A stretch of DNA of 64,000 nt from Geosmithia putterillii (GCA_900188575.1 FYEU01000299.1:682469-746468), one strand, 5' to 3'; shown: positions 10,659 through 21,614, numbered from the stretch's first letter. The notes: generated by a model not told the origin, from the letters alone. A program made the numbers and translations.

Positions 10659-11837
10659 ATGTCGAAGCCAGTCGAAATCTACCGCTCGCAGCTCGATTGC
10701 GTCGAGCCATGCACCCCAGCAAAGATCACGGACCTTGTACCCCTCTCATCGTACAACTGGATCGAGAGCGACAAAGACACACCCACCATCGCCGTACCCG
10801 GCAGCCCAGCTCTATGGATCCCGCATAGGCTCGCGCAGCGGCTGAAAGAGGACTCCGGACTCTATTACATTTCGCAGAACGCGGCTCGTCATCCAGACAG
10901 TCCGCTCGAGCCGCTCTTTCGATCCGTGTACATCTCTAACCCCGAGTTTGATGTCCGCCCCGTGGACGTAATCACCGACCGCAACAACATGCGCAAGCTC
11001 CTCTCGTTTGTGCGGCCCCGGGAAATTCGCAAGTTCGGCTTCGAGAACTTTGCCATCCGGGTGGAAGTTGTGCACGACACTGCCATCTTGTCCCGCGACG
11101 AACCCGTGCACACGTACTTTGTCCGTCCCAACGTCCAGTCTCAGGGGTACGGACACTCGTTCGAGGAGCGCTTCACGAAGCAGACCATCAATGGCAGCAC
11201 GGGGCATCACAGAGTGATATCATACCGCTTCTGCAACCTCCATTTTGTTCTTCGCTACGAGGTGGATGGTTACTCTAAAGACGAGGACGTCGGGTGCTTC
11301 CCCTCCGAGGTCAAAAGCTTTGCCGGCATGGTCGAGAAAATGAATATGGGAGATGATGCTCTTGCACTTGAGAAGCATCACACCCATCATCCATACGAGC
11401 CTGCTGCCCCGGGGTCAAAGCTAAGGATCAGACGGTGCGGGAGCGTCGTCCCCCCGGAAGCGATCATGGAGATCAAGACTCGGGCAGCCAAGCGCCGCAT
11501 CGGGATCAAAGAGGTTGCCCCCCAGCTGTGGCTGTCGCAGACGACCAAGCTGGTCAGGGCGTATCATCGTCTCGGGCAGTTTGACGAGCAGATGGTGGAG
11601 AGTGTGGCCACCGCGGTGGAGAAGTGGGAGGAGGAGAACCAGGATGATCTGAGGAAGTTGGGGGAACTGATCAAGAAGATTGTTGTCCTGGTCAAGGAGT
11701 GTGGGGGGCGGGCTACTGTCAAATGTGCTGGTCCGAACAGTCCGCTCGTCATATCCCCGACGGAGGGACCAAGGTTGCTTCCTGAGGATTTATATGCCAA
11801 GTGGGAAGAGGCGAAGGGGGGACCCGTTTCTAAATAG
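10659..11837 (+). CDS. Fungal protein of unknown function with PD-(D/E)XK / decapping-nuclease-like motifs
   Basis: Single-exon frame of 392 aa. It belongs to a fungus-specific family sometimes mislabelled geranylgeranyl pyrophosphate synthetase in genome annotations; no prenyltransferase aspartate motif (DDxxD) is present. Visible family blocks are YNWIESDKDTPTIAVPGSP, LYYISQNAARHP, the charged VLRYEVDGYSKDEDVG (about 11245-11292), and MEIKTRAAKR (about 11467-11496). An E-x-D pair followed later by E-I-K is the order of acidic and lysine residues in PD-(D/E)XK nucleases, including the Rai1/DXO decapping enzymes (E-x-D then E-x-K). Here the spacing is longer, about 70 residues. The helical C-terminus (about 300-370) is Glu/Lys-rich. 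The nuclease assignment is inference; expression and partners are unknown. Confidence 0.75.
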   Translation: MSKPVEIYRSQLDCVEPCTPAKITDLVPLSSYNWIESDKDTPTIAVPGSPALWIPHRLAQRLKEDSGLYYISQNAARHPDSPLEPLFRSVYISNPEFDVRPVDVITDRNNMRKLLSFVRPREIRKFGFENFAIRVEVVHDTAILSRDEPVHTYFVRPNVQSQGYGHSFEERFTKQTINGSTGHHRVISYRFCNLHFVLRYEVDGYSKDEDVGCFPSEVKSFAGMVEKMNMGDDALALEKHHTHHPYEPAAPGSKLRIRRCGSVVPPEAIMEIKTRAAKRRIGIKEVAPQLWLSQTTKLVRAYHRLGQFDEQMVESVATAVEKWEEENQDDLRKLGELIKKIVVLVKECGGRATVKCAGPNSPLVISPTEGPRLLPEDLYAKWEEAKGGPVSK

Positions 11838-12077
11838 ACGGGATTTGCTTACTGGGCTGTTCGGAGGGAACATTTGGCTGAGCTACTACTAGCGAGTACC
11901 ATTCGGAAGGAAACAACACTGAGCTACACAGGGGTTTAACGAAGCAGGACGGGGTCATGCCGCACGAAATAAAGCCGATTCTCAATATTCAAACTTCTAC
12001 ACGATATCTAGTACTAAGGGACAAGCACTAATCCTTCCTGACAGCCCCCATTGACAAATGCCCACATGTGCACAAGC

Positions 12078-13106
12078 TTAGTCCTTTCCCACAAGCTTCT
12101 CACTAAGCTCCCAGAGCTTGTTCTCGCCCTCCTCTTCGTGAACCCAGGGTGCCCAGCCAAGGTCATCCGGCGGGAGGAGGGTAGCAGCGGGCCCGGCAAC
12201 AGAGCACTGCGTGATGTACTGGCCGCCCGTGCCCTCAATGGTGGGGGTGGTGGCAGCCCAGACGACGGTGGCAGCACCCTGGGCGGGGCTCTGGGTCGAG
12301 GCCATGAGCTTCTTGTCCTCCTGGAACGTCTTGGCGAGGGCCGGGTCGAGCGAGGACATGAGGTTGGACCAGATGACGCCGGGGTGGAGGGAGACGGCGT
12401 GAACAGGCTGGGGGCCCTGGCCGTAGACACGGTCGATGTAGTTGGCCATCCAGATATTGGCCATCTTGGAGTGGGCGTAGGCCGTGTAGGGCTCGTACGC
12501 GCCGGGCTTCTCGAAGTTGGGATCCTCGAAGTTGATCTTGGTGTAGCGGTGGGCGGACGAGGCGATGGCGACGACGCGGGAGTTGAACTCGGCGGTGCTC
12601 CCGGCCTTCAGGGCGGGAAGGAGCAGCCGCGTGAGCAGGTGGTGGGCCAGGTGGTTGACGCCAAACTGCATCTCGAAGCCCTCGGCGGTGCGGCTGCCGG
12701 CCGGGGTGGACATGACGCCCGCGTTGTTGATCAGGATGTTGAGCTTGGAGCTCTTGCCCAGGAACTCCTTGACTGCCTGACGCACAGAGGCCAGCGAGGA
12801 GAAGTCCGCGGGGATTACATCCAGACGGCCCTTAGCGCTGGTCGTCTTGGACACGTCGTCGATGACCACCTGGCCCTTCTCGGCCGTGCGGGCGGTGAAG
12901 TAGACGTCCGCACCTGTGGCGTGGAGTGCCCGGACGATTTCCGTGCCCAGGGCGCCGGTGCCTCCCGTCACGAGGGCCACTCGGCCGGTCCATTTGCCTT
13001 CCACGCCGTTGTCCTTGATCACCTGCAGGGCTGTTGGGCGGCCGTCGCCGGGGCCCTGGGGCTCCGCGGCGTAGAGGTCGGCGTACGGTCGCGTCTGGTC
13101 AGACAT
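12078..13106 (-). CDS. Short-chain dehydrogenase/reductase (retinol-dehydrogenase-like)
   Basis: NAD(P)-dependent oxidoreductase of the SDR superfamily; substrate unknown. I start it at the ATG at 13106 (MSDQTRPYADLYAAEPQ), giving 342 aa. The frame also allows 34 extra N-terminal residues, but those look like leader sequence. The nucleotide-binding TGGTGALG is at residues 47-54, NNAGV follows the fourth strand, and the catalytic Tyr-Lys lies in YAHSKMAN. The arrangement with an N-terminal extension of about 40 residues and VNHLAHHLLTRLLLP resembles the WW-domain-oxidoreductase/retinol dehydrogenase group. No intron is needed. It is divergent from the Zn2Cys6 gene at 13678 across a 571-bp region full of AGCGGAC repeats, so co-regulation is possible. 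Confidence 0.9.
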   Translation of the reverse strand: MSDQTRPYADLYAAEPQGPGDGRPTALQVIKDNGVEGKWTGRVALVTGGTGALGTEIVRALHATGADVYFTARTAEKGQVVIDDVSKTTSAKGRLDVIPADFSSLASVRQAVKEFLGKSSKLNILINNAGVMSTPAGSRTAEGFEMQFGVNHLAHHLLTRLLLPALKAGSTAEFNSRVVAIASSAHRYTKINFEDPNFEKPGAYEPYTAYAHSKMANIWMANYIDRVYGQGPQPVHAVSLHPGVIWSNLMSSLDPALAKTFQEDKKLMASTQSPAQGAATVVWAATTPTIEGTGGQYITQCSVAGPAATLLPPDDLGWAPWVHEEEGENKLWELSEKLVGKD

Positions 13107-13677
13107 GTTGTTTGTTGAAAGGGAAGAGAGTAGTAGTGTTAATGCTTGATGTGATTGTTGGCGTTCTTGTAGAGCTGGTGTGGTGTCTGTCTGGAGAATG
13201 TTGTCCAAGGTGCGTCGTCGGCGTCCCCTTTATACATGTATGTCAGGGCAGGGGGTATTGGGGACTCACATCTTCTGCAGCTCGTGTTGATTGTGGCTCT
13301 GACAAATGCATCTACTCTTCCGTCAAACAATTTCTCCATTATAAATCAGGTATGGTGATGTGGTTGAGTTCAATCGCTGCGTGCCGTGAAGGTTCTCTGG
13401 AGCGGACACTAGACCGGGCGGCTGAAGCGGACGGTTGGGAGCGGACAGAAGCGGACATATCCGCTCGAGCGGACTGGACGGCACAGTAATGGCGAGCGCC
13501 TGTTGGTTGGCTTCTCTTCATTGGTGGGGATCTGGTGGCACGGATGCCATAGAAGCGGACGACCGCCCGCTCCCGCTCCCGCCCCCGCTGCCTGGTTGTC
13601 TGCTCTTTCATTCTTGCCATCTTCAATCGCCCAACTGCTCCGCTCTCGTGCGCTCTTGTCGGATATTTGCGCAAACT
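13107..13677. promoter_or_regulatory. Divergent promoter with AGCGGAC array and a 14-bp palindrome
   Basis: Six copies of AGCGGAC lie in the same orientation at 13401-13407, 13426-13432, 13440-13446, 13450-13456, 13468-13474 and 13554-13560. The perfect palindrome TCCGCTCGAGCGGA is at 13460-13473, and AGCGGA-N4-TCCGCT overlaps it at 13450-13465. The CGG cores are what Zn2Cys6 proteins bind. The array sits 118-277 bp upstream of the Zn2Cys6 ATG at 13678 and about 295-455 bp upstream of the SDR ATG at 13106. Autoregulation by the neighbour is an inference. Confidence 0.55.
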
Positions 13678-15608
13678 ATGGCGATCACGGCCCTCCAGGC
13701 ATGTCGTCATTGCCGGTAGGTGAAAGTTCTGGATCAATTGAGGGTCATCAAGCTGACATTGGATTCCACCACCCAGTCGTCTGAAACGGAAATGCACTCG
13801 GGACTTGCCCTCGTGTTCTCTGGTAAGGCGACAAACGATCCCATCTTGAATTTCAAGGGTGATTTATTGTTGACCCTCCGCCTTTGTGCCAGTGCATCCG
13901 ACTAGGCAAGAGATGTCAATACCCCGGCCCGTCAGAGGATGGATCGTCGCCCAGCTCGAGCAGCACCGTTGACAGGATCCAACGACTGGAACATATAATC
14001 GAGAATGGCAGCGGAAGATCTAGTATCCACAGCTCCTCTGCCGTGACACCAGCGTCGTCTTCTCTGGATGGCAGGCCATCAGTGACAACGAGCACCCCAG
14101 TCATCCGACCAGGGCATCAGCTCCCGTCGTCATTCTTCCTCAATCGAGAGTACTTCCAACCACTCAATGAAAATGTCCTATCCTCTGCAGCCACTTCCAC
14201 CCTGTCGATACAGGAGGCAGCATTAGACCACCTTGGACAGGACCGCACCGACGTAGTGACTAGGTATCTAGCCACCGTCCAGCCGTGGTTCCCCGTCATC
14301 AGTAGGAAGCGGCTCCTGCGACACGACGTGGAGAACCCCTCGTCCACCTCGGATGGCTGTGGGCCCCTCCTCCTGCTTGTGCTGAAGCTCTTCGTGACGG
14401 ACAGGAGAGACTCACAGCTGTACCATGTCGTCCGGTCTCTCTGCGCTGCGGCCGAATCCGCGGGCATCGTATCCCTCCGGCTGGTCCAGTCACTCGTCTT
14501 GCTGGCCATGTTCGAGGTGGCCCACTCTATATACCCGGCTGCGTACCTAACGACTGGGCGGGTGGCTAGACTGGCGTCCCTCATGGGAATGCAGGCAGGT
14601 GGACAGGATGTGCCGCAGCTGTTTCGGAAGATTGATACGTGGACCATGCGGGAGGAACATGTCCGGGCGCGGTGGGCCATAATCATTCTCGACCGGTAGG
14701 CAATGCAGTACTCGAAGTGTACCTATAACACTGACTGATCTATACACACATGGTAGATATATTGGTATCGGTGCCAGCGGACTTCCACTCGCAACCGAAG
14801 AGCCAACCTCGCGAGACCTGCTCCCCATGTGCGATATCGAGTGGGATGACGGCACCGTCATCCCCGGCGTGCCCCTCTACTCAGAGCACTTCAAGTGCCC
14901 GAAGACGGTGAGCCCATACGCCAACCTGTGCCAAGCATCCCACATGCTAGGCAAGGTGCTGCGGCACAGGGAGAGCAGGAAGGTATCCCGTGACTACCAG
15001 AACCTCGCGGACGAGGCGATGCATATCCACAAGGCGCTGTGCTTCTTCCTGACGGCCCTGGAGGAAGACACGGACTGGACGTGGGCGCTCTCGGCGTTTG
15101 CAATCGCCTGCTCCGCTAGCCTAGTCCTGTACAAGATGTACGGGCGTGGCGAGCCCGCGTGGACGACCGGCCGAGAACCCCTGGACATGGAGCGTGAGAT
15201 GCATGCCATTTCCGTGGACGGGATCCGCGACCTGTCGTCCCGGCTGGCGCCCAAGGTCGTCCGGCTGATTCTAGAGACCGAGACGCAGGCCGCTCCATCG
15301 CCGTTCGTGGCTCAGTGGCTGTATGCGTCTGCACTGGAGTGTGCGTGGTTGGTCCGGGAGGACAGTGATGTACTGATGTTTGAGGCCTTGGGCCACATAT
15401 TGCAAGGGCTGCGTCGGATAGCCAAGCGCTGGGACTTGGGTGGTGAGTTCTCCTCATTAGAAGTAGAGGCTTTCGTTCTTGACTGATCACTCCGTGTGCA
15501 TTAGGTGACTATATTGATTTGCTGGAGCAGGCAGGTGTTATGACACTTCTTGAGGAGGAGAGCATCTCGTGGAGCCAGCAGGCAGAAGCACAACTGCATG
15601 GTGCTTGA
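13678..15608 (+). CDS. Zn2Cys6 fungal transcription factor (TF1)
   Basis: Nuclear binuclear-zinc-cluster regulator. Exons are 13678-13715, 13777-13822, 13893-14695, 14757-15442 and 15505-15608: 1677 nt, 558 aa. The zinc cluster is assembled only after splicing across the first two introns: ACRHC + RRLKRKCTRDLPSCSL + CIRLGKRCQY. It gives Cys9, 12, 19, 26, 29 and 36 with exact C-x2-C-x6-C-x6-C-x2-C-x6-C spacing. The middle exon is only 46 nt. The rest has the fungal regulatory middle-homology character: RVARLASLMGMQAGGQ and RARWAIIILDRYIGIG, where the latter crosses the third splice junction. The protein ends ...AEAQLHGA. It lies head-to-head with the SDR at 12078-13106 and tail-to-tail with the P450 at 15717-17518. 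Target genes are unknown; see the AGCGGAC array in its promoter. Confidence 0.9.
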
Positions 15609-15716
15609 ACAGCTTACTATGAATAACAGTATGTATAGTATATGAAATCTGCTTTAAGCCAAGTATATACAGCCCGAGCTGTGCGTCTCTGCTAGATGTA
15701 CGCTTGCTGCTGTGCT

Positions 15717-17518
15717 CTATTCCACAGAGTCGTGTTTGATACTGTCAAACTTGACTAGGCAGGTGTGTTCCTGTGTTTGATCAAAATTAGCAAACTCTGT
15801 ATCCCGATTCGCCTGCGAAGACAGATGATGAATAGACGTACCTGCATCTCAGGAGATGATTCGTCATAGAATATCTCAAAGCGAGCGGTGATTCCTGGCG
15901 TGCTATGTTCCAGACCAGGCGGCAGCGATGTCTGATATTTCCTGTATATCGCAGCCGCCAGAGTTGTCATTTCGGCCATTGCCAGACTGGAAGAGCACAG
16001 GTTTCCATGTTAGCAAGACAACATTGACGGTATTGGAAACTGTAGAAGACTGGGAGAACATACTGCATGCCAACGCACATGCGACCGCCACTTGAAAAGG
16101 CCCAGAACCAGCGATTCATCTCGAGGGTGTCTTCTTCCGGCCCCAGCCAACGATCGGGGTTGAACTTGAGAGGATCTCTAAACACTCGCGGGTTGCGATG
16201 CATCGAGAATGGCGCCATGCCCACCACCGTGTTGGCGGGTATGTCGTAGCCGTCGATGACGGAATCGACGGGGCACGACCGCGGTTCGTATGTCGGTAGC
16301 GGCGCATACAGCCGGAGAGTCTCCTTGATGACGGCTGCGAGGTAGACACATTTGTCGCTGGCCTCTGCTGTCGGATTGCCATCGTCGTTGAGCTGGCTGT
16401 CGTCGAGACGTATGAGCTCCTCTCGCAGCTTGTCCTGGTAGACTCTGTGCTTGGCCTGGGAGAGGGCCCAGACGAGAAACATGAGGGTGTCGCTTGTTGT
16501 GTCGATCCCAGCAAGGAAATGGTCTGCGCATTCGGACGCAATGTCCAACTCGTCGAGACTGCCCTGCTTGTTGCTCGTGTGGTACTTCCACAGACGCTCC
16601 ATTATCGATGGTGATTCTGTACCTTGGCAATTAGAAGCCTCCCAGACCAAACGGCACGAATAGAGAAAGTAGAAAGTACATATACATACCACTTGGCGTG
16701 AACTTCTTCTCCTGGAAACGCCTTACTGCCAGAAGAGCATGCTCCCGAATACCAGTATACGTGGCAGGCTTCTGCATCGGCAAGACAGGCCTCACAACGT
16801 TCCCCATAATCCCCGTCCGGGTATACAACCACCTCGTCAAGCGTGTGAAGTGGACAGTCGTCCATGAAAGCCTCCGGCGCGACGGGTCAAGGATATCCCC
16901 TATCAGGGCCCGGTGGGACACGTCGCCGCGCATGGCTGAGGTAGCCCCATACGGACCGTAGATGAAATCCGTGATGCTGTCGAGCGAGTAGTAATGCAGC
17001 GTGGCAAAGATGTCGCTTGTGCGCTCGGGCTCCCCCGCGATCAGATCCAGGTACTGCCTCGTCTTGTCCTCGACCATGCGCGACACGGGGCCTCCCGCGC
17101 CCAGGATGACGGACTTGGAGTAGGCGTGCGAGAGCAGCTTCTTCCTGTGCCCGTGGGCGGCCGCCGAGTGGAACGTGAAGAGGTTCTGCCGCCCGTACAC
17201 GTCGAACATGCGATAGAAGGACGTGCGGCCGAACGCGGTCCCTGGTCCGTAGATGGTACGCAGGGCGCTTAGGCTGTTGAAGGAGACTTGGTCGGGGGCG
17301 GTGCGCACCGCTTCGCCGTGGTCTTCATGCAGGCGAGCGATGGTGCGCGTGCTCGTGGCCTTCCAGTCCTCGTGGGCGAGGCGCCATTTCGTCAAGGCGA
17401 AGAGCCGAGGGCCAGGGATGCGGGCCAGAGGGCTCAGGATGAGGGGGTCGAGGAGGAGATATTTGACTAGCAGTACTGCCAGTACCAAGGCTGCGAAAAT
17501 GATGGAGATGGATGCCAT
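15717..17518 (-). CDS. Cytochrome P450 monooxygenase (accessory cluster)
   Basis: Membrane-anchored haem-thiolate monooxygenase. Exons on the minus strand are 17518-16690, 16616-16064, 15986-15842 and 15770-15717: 1581 nt, 526 aa. The N-terminus MASISIIFAALVLAVLLVKY is an ER anchor followed by the proline hinge ARIPGPRL. Helix I has AGIDTTSD (about 312-319), helix K ETLR (375-378), the PERF-type segment NPDRW, and the haem loop FSSGGRMCVG with Cys457. The last exon gives EHTCLVKF, the usual ending of this fungal P450 group. The substrate is not predictable. Its promoter carries a TCGG-N5-CCGA palindrome at 17945-17955 like other genes of the block, and it lies between the two Zn2Cys6 genes. 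Confidence 0.92.
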
Positions 17519-18268
17519 GGCTGACTACGTGCTTGTCAGACAAGGAGTCTCGTGGTGGGGGAGTGGTTGTGAGACAGGTGAGGTCTGCTACAAGACAAGA
17601 GGTTCCCTGTGAGGTCGCCGTGAGGTACAAGGTAGCGGTCAATGGGTGGTGTTATTGATAGCTGGCATCCCCCTTCGATAGACTCGAGGGTCGGTATATC
17701 TTTTGTACATGTATGTCATGTATATGTACGTTCAATGGGTGGCAGGATAAGCTGACTCTTGTGGCCCTGACAGTGCTACATAGAGGTTGAACTCATACAT
17801 GTGTGTGTGACTATTGAGTGGCAGGATGTGGATTACATCACTTCAAAGTGCTGGGTGGTTTCATACATTATTCCCATGTATTCACACACCATTATCTTGG
17901 TGACGCCTACGTGCGATTCGTCTTCGGGTGCGGGAGCAAGTTGTCGGGCAGCCCGACGACAGGGCTGATATCAAATGTCTTACACGCGATTTGCCCGCAC
18001 TACCCCGCGTACCCGATACCCGGCATCGGAGAGGACAAAACGAGCGCTCAGGCCTTAGCAGAAAGTTACAGATAGGATTACAGTAGATATAATAATCTAT
18101 TGTATATCAGAAATGAGTTATCGAAGATTGAGGCTGTGGTATCTTTCATTGTGGTATCGTTAACTGTCTATGTGCATTATTTTCGTAGCTTCCGATCCGA
18201 ACCCTTATGTCCGATCATTCGTGTAAGTCTGCAGTCAGAGTCAGGCCAGGCCCACCTCAGCACTTCCC
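17519..18268. other. Promoter region of the P450; no gene seen
   Basis: AT-rich with TACATGTA-like units near 17700-17730 and a GC island at about 17935-18045 that contains the CGG-N5-CCG palindrome. It separates the P450 start from the stop of TF2. No coding frame is supported. Confidence 0.55.
17945..17955. promoter_or_regulatory. CGG-N5-CCG palindrome upstream of the P450
   Basis: GTCGG-GCAGC-CCGAC: perfect 7+7 arms (GTCGGGC/GCCCGAC) around one base. The CGG starts 427 bp upstream of the P450 ATG. The wider form TTGTCGGG-N4-CCGACGA (17941-17959) is shared exactly with the permease promoter (30445-30463). Confidence 0.55.
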
Positions 18269-20644
18269 TCAACGATCCGAGTCCCTCAAGTCTCTGTATC
18301 GTCTAGAGATCTCCTCAAGCATGCTGCGTATCTTAATTGCGGCCGAAAACTTGACACTGAGCGTATCAAACAGCTCAATGGCTAAGTCTAGGTCTTCAAT
18401 CGCCTTGGTCTCCCTTAGAATGGTCACTAGGTCGGCCGGCTGCACGGTGGTGGCGTATATGAGGGACAGCGTCGCAGTAAAGAACGACAGGAGGTTGAGC
18501 CAGTTGTAGGACAGCCGACGCTGGCGGTGCATGTTGAAGGCCTGGCGGAGGGACATGGACGCGGCCTCCATGAGCGTCTTGACCCGCTCCTGGTCCATGG
18601 TGGGCAGCAGGGGAGAGGGGCGGTACAGGAGGGCCAGGTGCGTGTAGAAGTTGTAGTCGAACCAGTTGGTCGTCAGGTGTGGGACGCGATCGTTGATGTC
18701 GGGTAAGGGGAAGGGCATGCTGCGCCGCCAGTCGATGAGCTCCTGGTGCAGTGAGCGGATGATGTCCTCGCGCTGCTCCATGGTCATGGATGAGGCTTGG
18801 GCGTTGGAGTAGACTTGCTTGGCGATCTTGCCGGCAATCTTGCGGAGTTCCATGATGTGTAGTGGGATGGCCATGAGAGATGGCTGCAGTGAGCTCTGTG
18901 GGTGGATACCGTCGGGCTTGATGCAGGCATCGTCGACGGGCGCAAAGGGCTTGGGAACAGGTTAGCTATGATGTGTGTTTGGAGTTTAAAGACATGAACT
19001 TACGGTGGTATCGATATCATCATCGTGGAGTGCGAAGGGGCGACCCAGTGCTGTTGAGACGACTCTGAAGAGACAAACGTGTTAGCTAGTTGTCCAATAC
19101 TGGTGAAAGGCTAGAGAGAAAAAAAATACCGGTCCATCATGTAGATAGAAAAGAAGATTCGTTTGCGCCTCTGCTCCATGTCCACTGGCATCCCTGTGTA
19201 TATCGAGGATGTGTGTAGTCCCATGCCAAGTGCCAGCCGGGCTGCAAGGCCGACCAAGAACCAGGTATCTGATAGGGCATAATTAGTATCGCGACTGTAC
19301 TACGAGACTGGAACAAGGACAAGACAAACTTGGACCTAGCTGATTGAAAAAGGAAAAGGAAACCTGTAACATGATGACTTCCAATGTCGCCTGTAGATCT
19401 TCTGTTAGTAAGTGACACCCCAGCAGTGAAGAGTAACATCTACATACCATGTCACCATAGGCCGATGCCTGCTCCAGATACTCGAGAGCCTTGCTGTAAT
19501 ACATTCTCGCCTCCGACTCCTCTGACAATGCGACAGACGAGTACGCCGTGGACCCGATAGCAAGCACCATCCATATCCTGAACAGCGACAGAGGCGGGTG
19601 CGTCGCCGTCCCGTCCGGACTCATGCGGATCTGCTGCAGACTGTCGACAATCTCGCTGTGATGCAGAATGGGATACAGCGTGTTGGAGTGGGCAAAGTAG
19701 AAGTCTACCAAGCGATCCACATGCGCCTGATCGCTCGGCAGGCACAGATCAGCCACAGCCACGTCACCCGTCGCAGGGTCGTCGGTCACATCAGCGAGAA
19801 CGACGTCACCAAACAGCGCCGGGTGGATGGATATAGACTTGTTCAGACCTTCGAACAGTGACGTGTGCAGAAGATCTGATGGCGAGTCGAAGGCGAAGAG
19901 GCGCGACCCGCCATAGTCCTCGCGCTCGTTGACGAAGACAAAGTCGGCTCTGTCTGGGCTCAGACGGCGGAGGACAAGCTGTGTGAGGCGGGCAAAGGAG
20001 ATGCCCGAGGTGGAACCAAGATGGCGCTCCGCCGTGGCTTCGAGGGAGAGCGTCTCGAGTTCGCCGACGAAAGATGGCGCCGGCGCGGGCTCCGGGTTGA
20101 AGATGGGTTCCATACCCATCTGGGACGGACCCATCTGGGACTGTGGTCGAGCCTGTTGCTGGTGCTGGGGATACTCGGGCGAGCTGCCGACTGGAGCAGA
20201 GACTTGTCGGGGCACATGGACATGTGTGTCGCAGCCGACGGAACTGGTGAGATCTTGTTGGCTGAGGGTTGATACATCGGCTCCCAGCGCTGATGACTCT
20301 GTTCCATATACGGTTGTGTCGTCGGCAAGAGCGACGGATGACGTGTCAGAGGGCTGCTGGGCTCCAACTAGCCTTGCCTCTAGATCCTCGAGTCTCCTTT
20401 CCAGGTTGCGGACATATCTACGGAAATCAAGCTAGTATTCACAGTTTAAACATGCGGTTATGACTCAGAAGACTTACGATATAGGATATGATGCTGACTG
20501 GGAGTCGTCGTCAACAAAGCTGCACCTTACGTGGGCATCGTTGCAGTTGGCGCAGAATGGAAGAGCTCTGTCGCAACGCTTCTTCCTTTTGTGGCATCGA
20601 TGGCATGATGCCCTGGCCCTGGCCGCTGCTGCTCGAGATGTCAT
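18269..20644 (-). CDS. Zn2Cys6 fungal transcription factor (TF2), probable cluster regulator
   Basis: Nuclear regulator. Exons on the minus strand are 20644-20478, 20417-19448, 19390-19330, 19268-19130, 19064-19004 and 18949-18269: 2079 nt, 692 aa. I take Met at 20644 (MTSRAAAARARASCHRC) rather than the in-frame codon 75 nt upstream. The zinc cluster has Cys14, 17, 24, 31, 34 and 41 with C-x2-C-x6-C-x6-C-x2-C-x6-C spacing. A coiled-coil-like linker YVRNLERRLEDLEARLVGAQ follows, consistent with a dimer. The fungal-specific transcription factor domain (Fungal_trans) covers roughly residues 240-480; DTWFLVG-type sequence appears here as NTWFLVGLAARLALGMGLH after splicing, then RRKRIFFSIYMMDR. 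It sits inside the block whose promoters share CGG-N5-CCG, so it is the best candidate to bind those sites. That link is inference. Confidence 0.92.
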
Positions 20645-21158
20645 CGCAGAGGCATTCACAGGGAAGTGTCTGTGACAATTGAGTTCAAATGTCAAGATGG
20701 AGATGTTTCGGGCTGCCAACAGAGAGGCTTCCGAGATGTCGCAACAATGAACAATGCAGGAAGGTAGGAGCCAGCGTAAGGTTCAAGACGTAATTTACTG
20801 GAAAGTGATATACTGGAAATGTTATTCCAGTCGTAATTGCCCCGCGGGGAAAAGGCGATGCATCTACATTGACCGAGGTGTAAGGTGCCCTTAGTACTAT
20901 GTACGCAAGTGACCAACAGTTGGACCTGATTAACAAGTGCTTATCTCGGCAGCGTCAATTGGTTCTGGATTGATTTGCTGGCCACGCTTCGAAGCTTATC
21001 TCATGTACCAAGAGCGGGTTTATCTAGACCTAACCATGTGTACTAACGGAAATATCCTCGGCATCAACCTTGTCTGATAACTACAACAACAGTGAAACTA
21101 GTTTCATTTGGTGGATGAATATGTACAGCTTGAAGACATGTATCAGCATCCCATATCC
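20645..21158. other. Promoter region of TF2; no gene seen
   Basis: It lies between the TF2 start and the stop of the RidA-like gene. It contains the palindrome CCCCGCGGGG near 20841-20850. I found no CGG-N5-CCG site here. Confidence 0.5.
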
Positions 21159-21614
21159 TTAAGCCTCAACCACAGCCACAGCCTTGACCTCGACGAGCAT
21201 CCGCGGATCAGGCAGCTCACGAACGCCCACAGTGGCTCGTGCCGGGGCACTGGCCCGTGTGGGGAACACCTTGTTCCACTCCTCGTTCATCCCCGCATAC
21301 TGCGTCTTCATGTCGAGAACGTAGACGACGGCGTCAATGACGTTGTGAATGCCGCCCTTTCCCTCCGAGGCGCCCTTGATGATGCGGTCGACATTGGCGA
21401 GCACGGCCGCCGTCTGCGCCCGGATGTCGAGAGTGCGCGTGCCGTCGGCGTTCTCCACGACGCCCTCCCATGTGCCGTCCGGGCGGACGCACGCTGTTCC
21501 GGAGATGTATATGGTCTTGTGAGGCGTCGTGGGGGCGATGCGTGCCTGGGGGAAGATTGTAGCCGGCTCGGGTAGCTCGGGGTGTGCTAGGTAGGCTTGG
21601 CCGTTGGGAGACAT
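21159..21614 (-). CDS. RidA/YjgF family protein, 2-aminomuconate-deaminase-like
   Basis: Single exon, 151 aa, the normal length for a RidA/YER057c/UK114 subunit; such proteins form trimers. The family hydrolyses reactive enamine/imine intermediates, and fungal and bacterial members with this N-terminus are annotated as 2-aminomuconate deaminase. The start MSPNGQAYLAHPELPEPA and the segments TIYISGTACVRPDGTWEG, IIKGASEGKGGIHNVIDAVV and RASAPARATVGVRELPDPRM are characteristic. The conserved Arg of the ligand pocket lies in the APARATV segment. It is divergent from the alpha/beta hydrolase at 22086 across a 471-bp promoter with two CGG/CCG inverted repeats. The role in imine clean-up or deamination within a catabolic pathway is inferred from family and context. 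Confidence 0.88.
   Translation of the reverse strand: MSPNGQAYLAHPELPEPATIFPQARIAPTTPHKTIYISGTACVRPDGTWEGVVENADGTRTLDIRAQTAAVLANVDRIIKGASEGKGGIHNVIDAVVYVLDMKTQYAGMNEEWNKVFPTRASAPARATVGVRELPDPRMLVEVKAVAVVEA

Noticed and set aside
12051..13118. 355-codon plus-strand frame over the SDR
   Set aside because: Antisense shadow; the minus strand has all SDR motifs.
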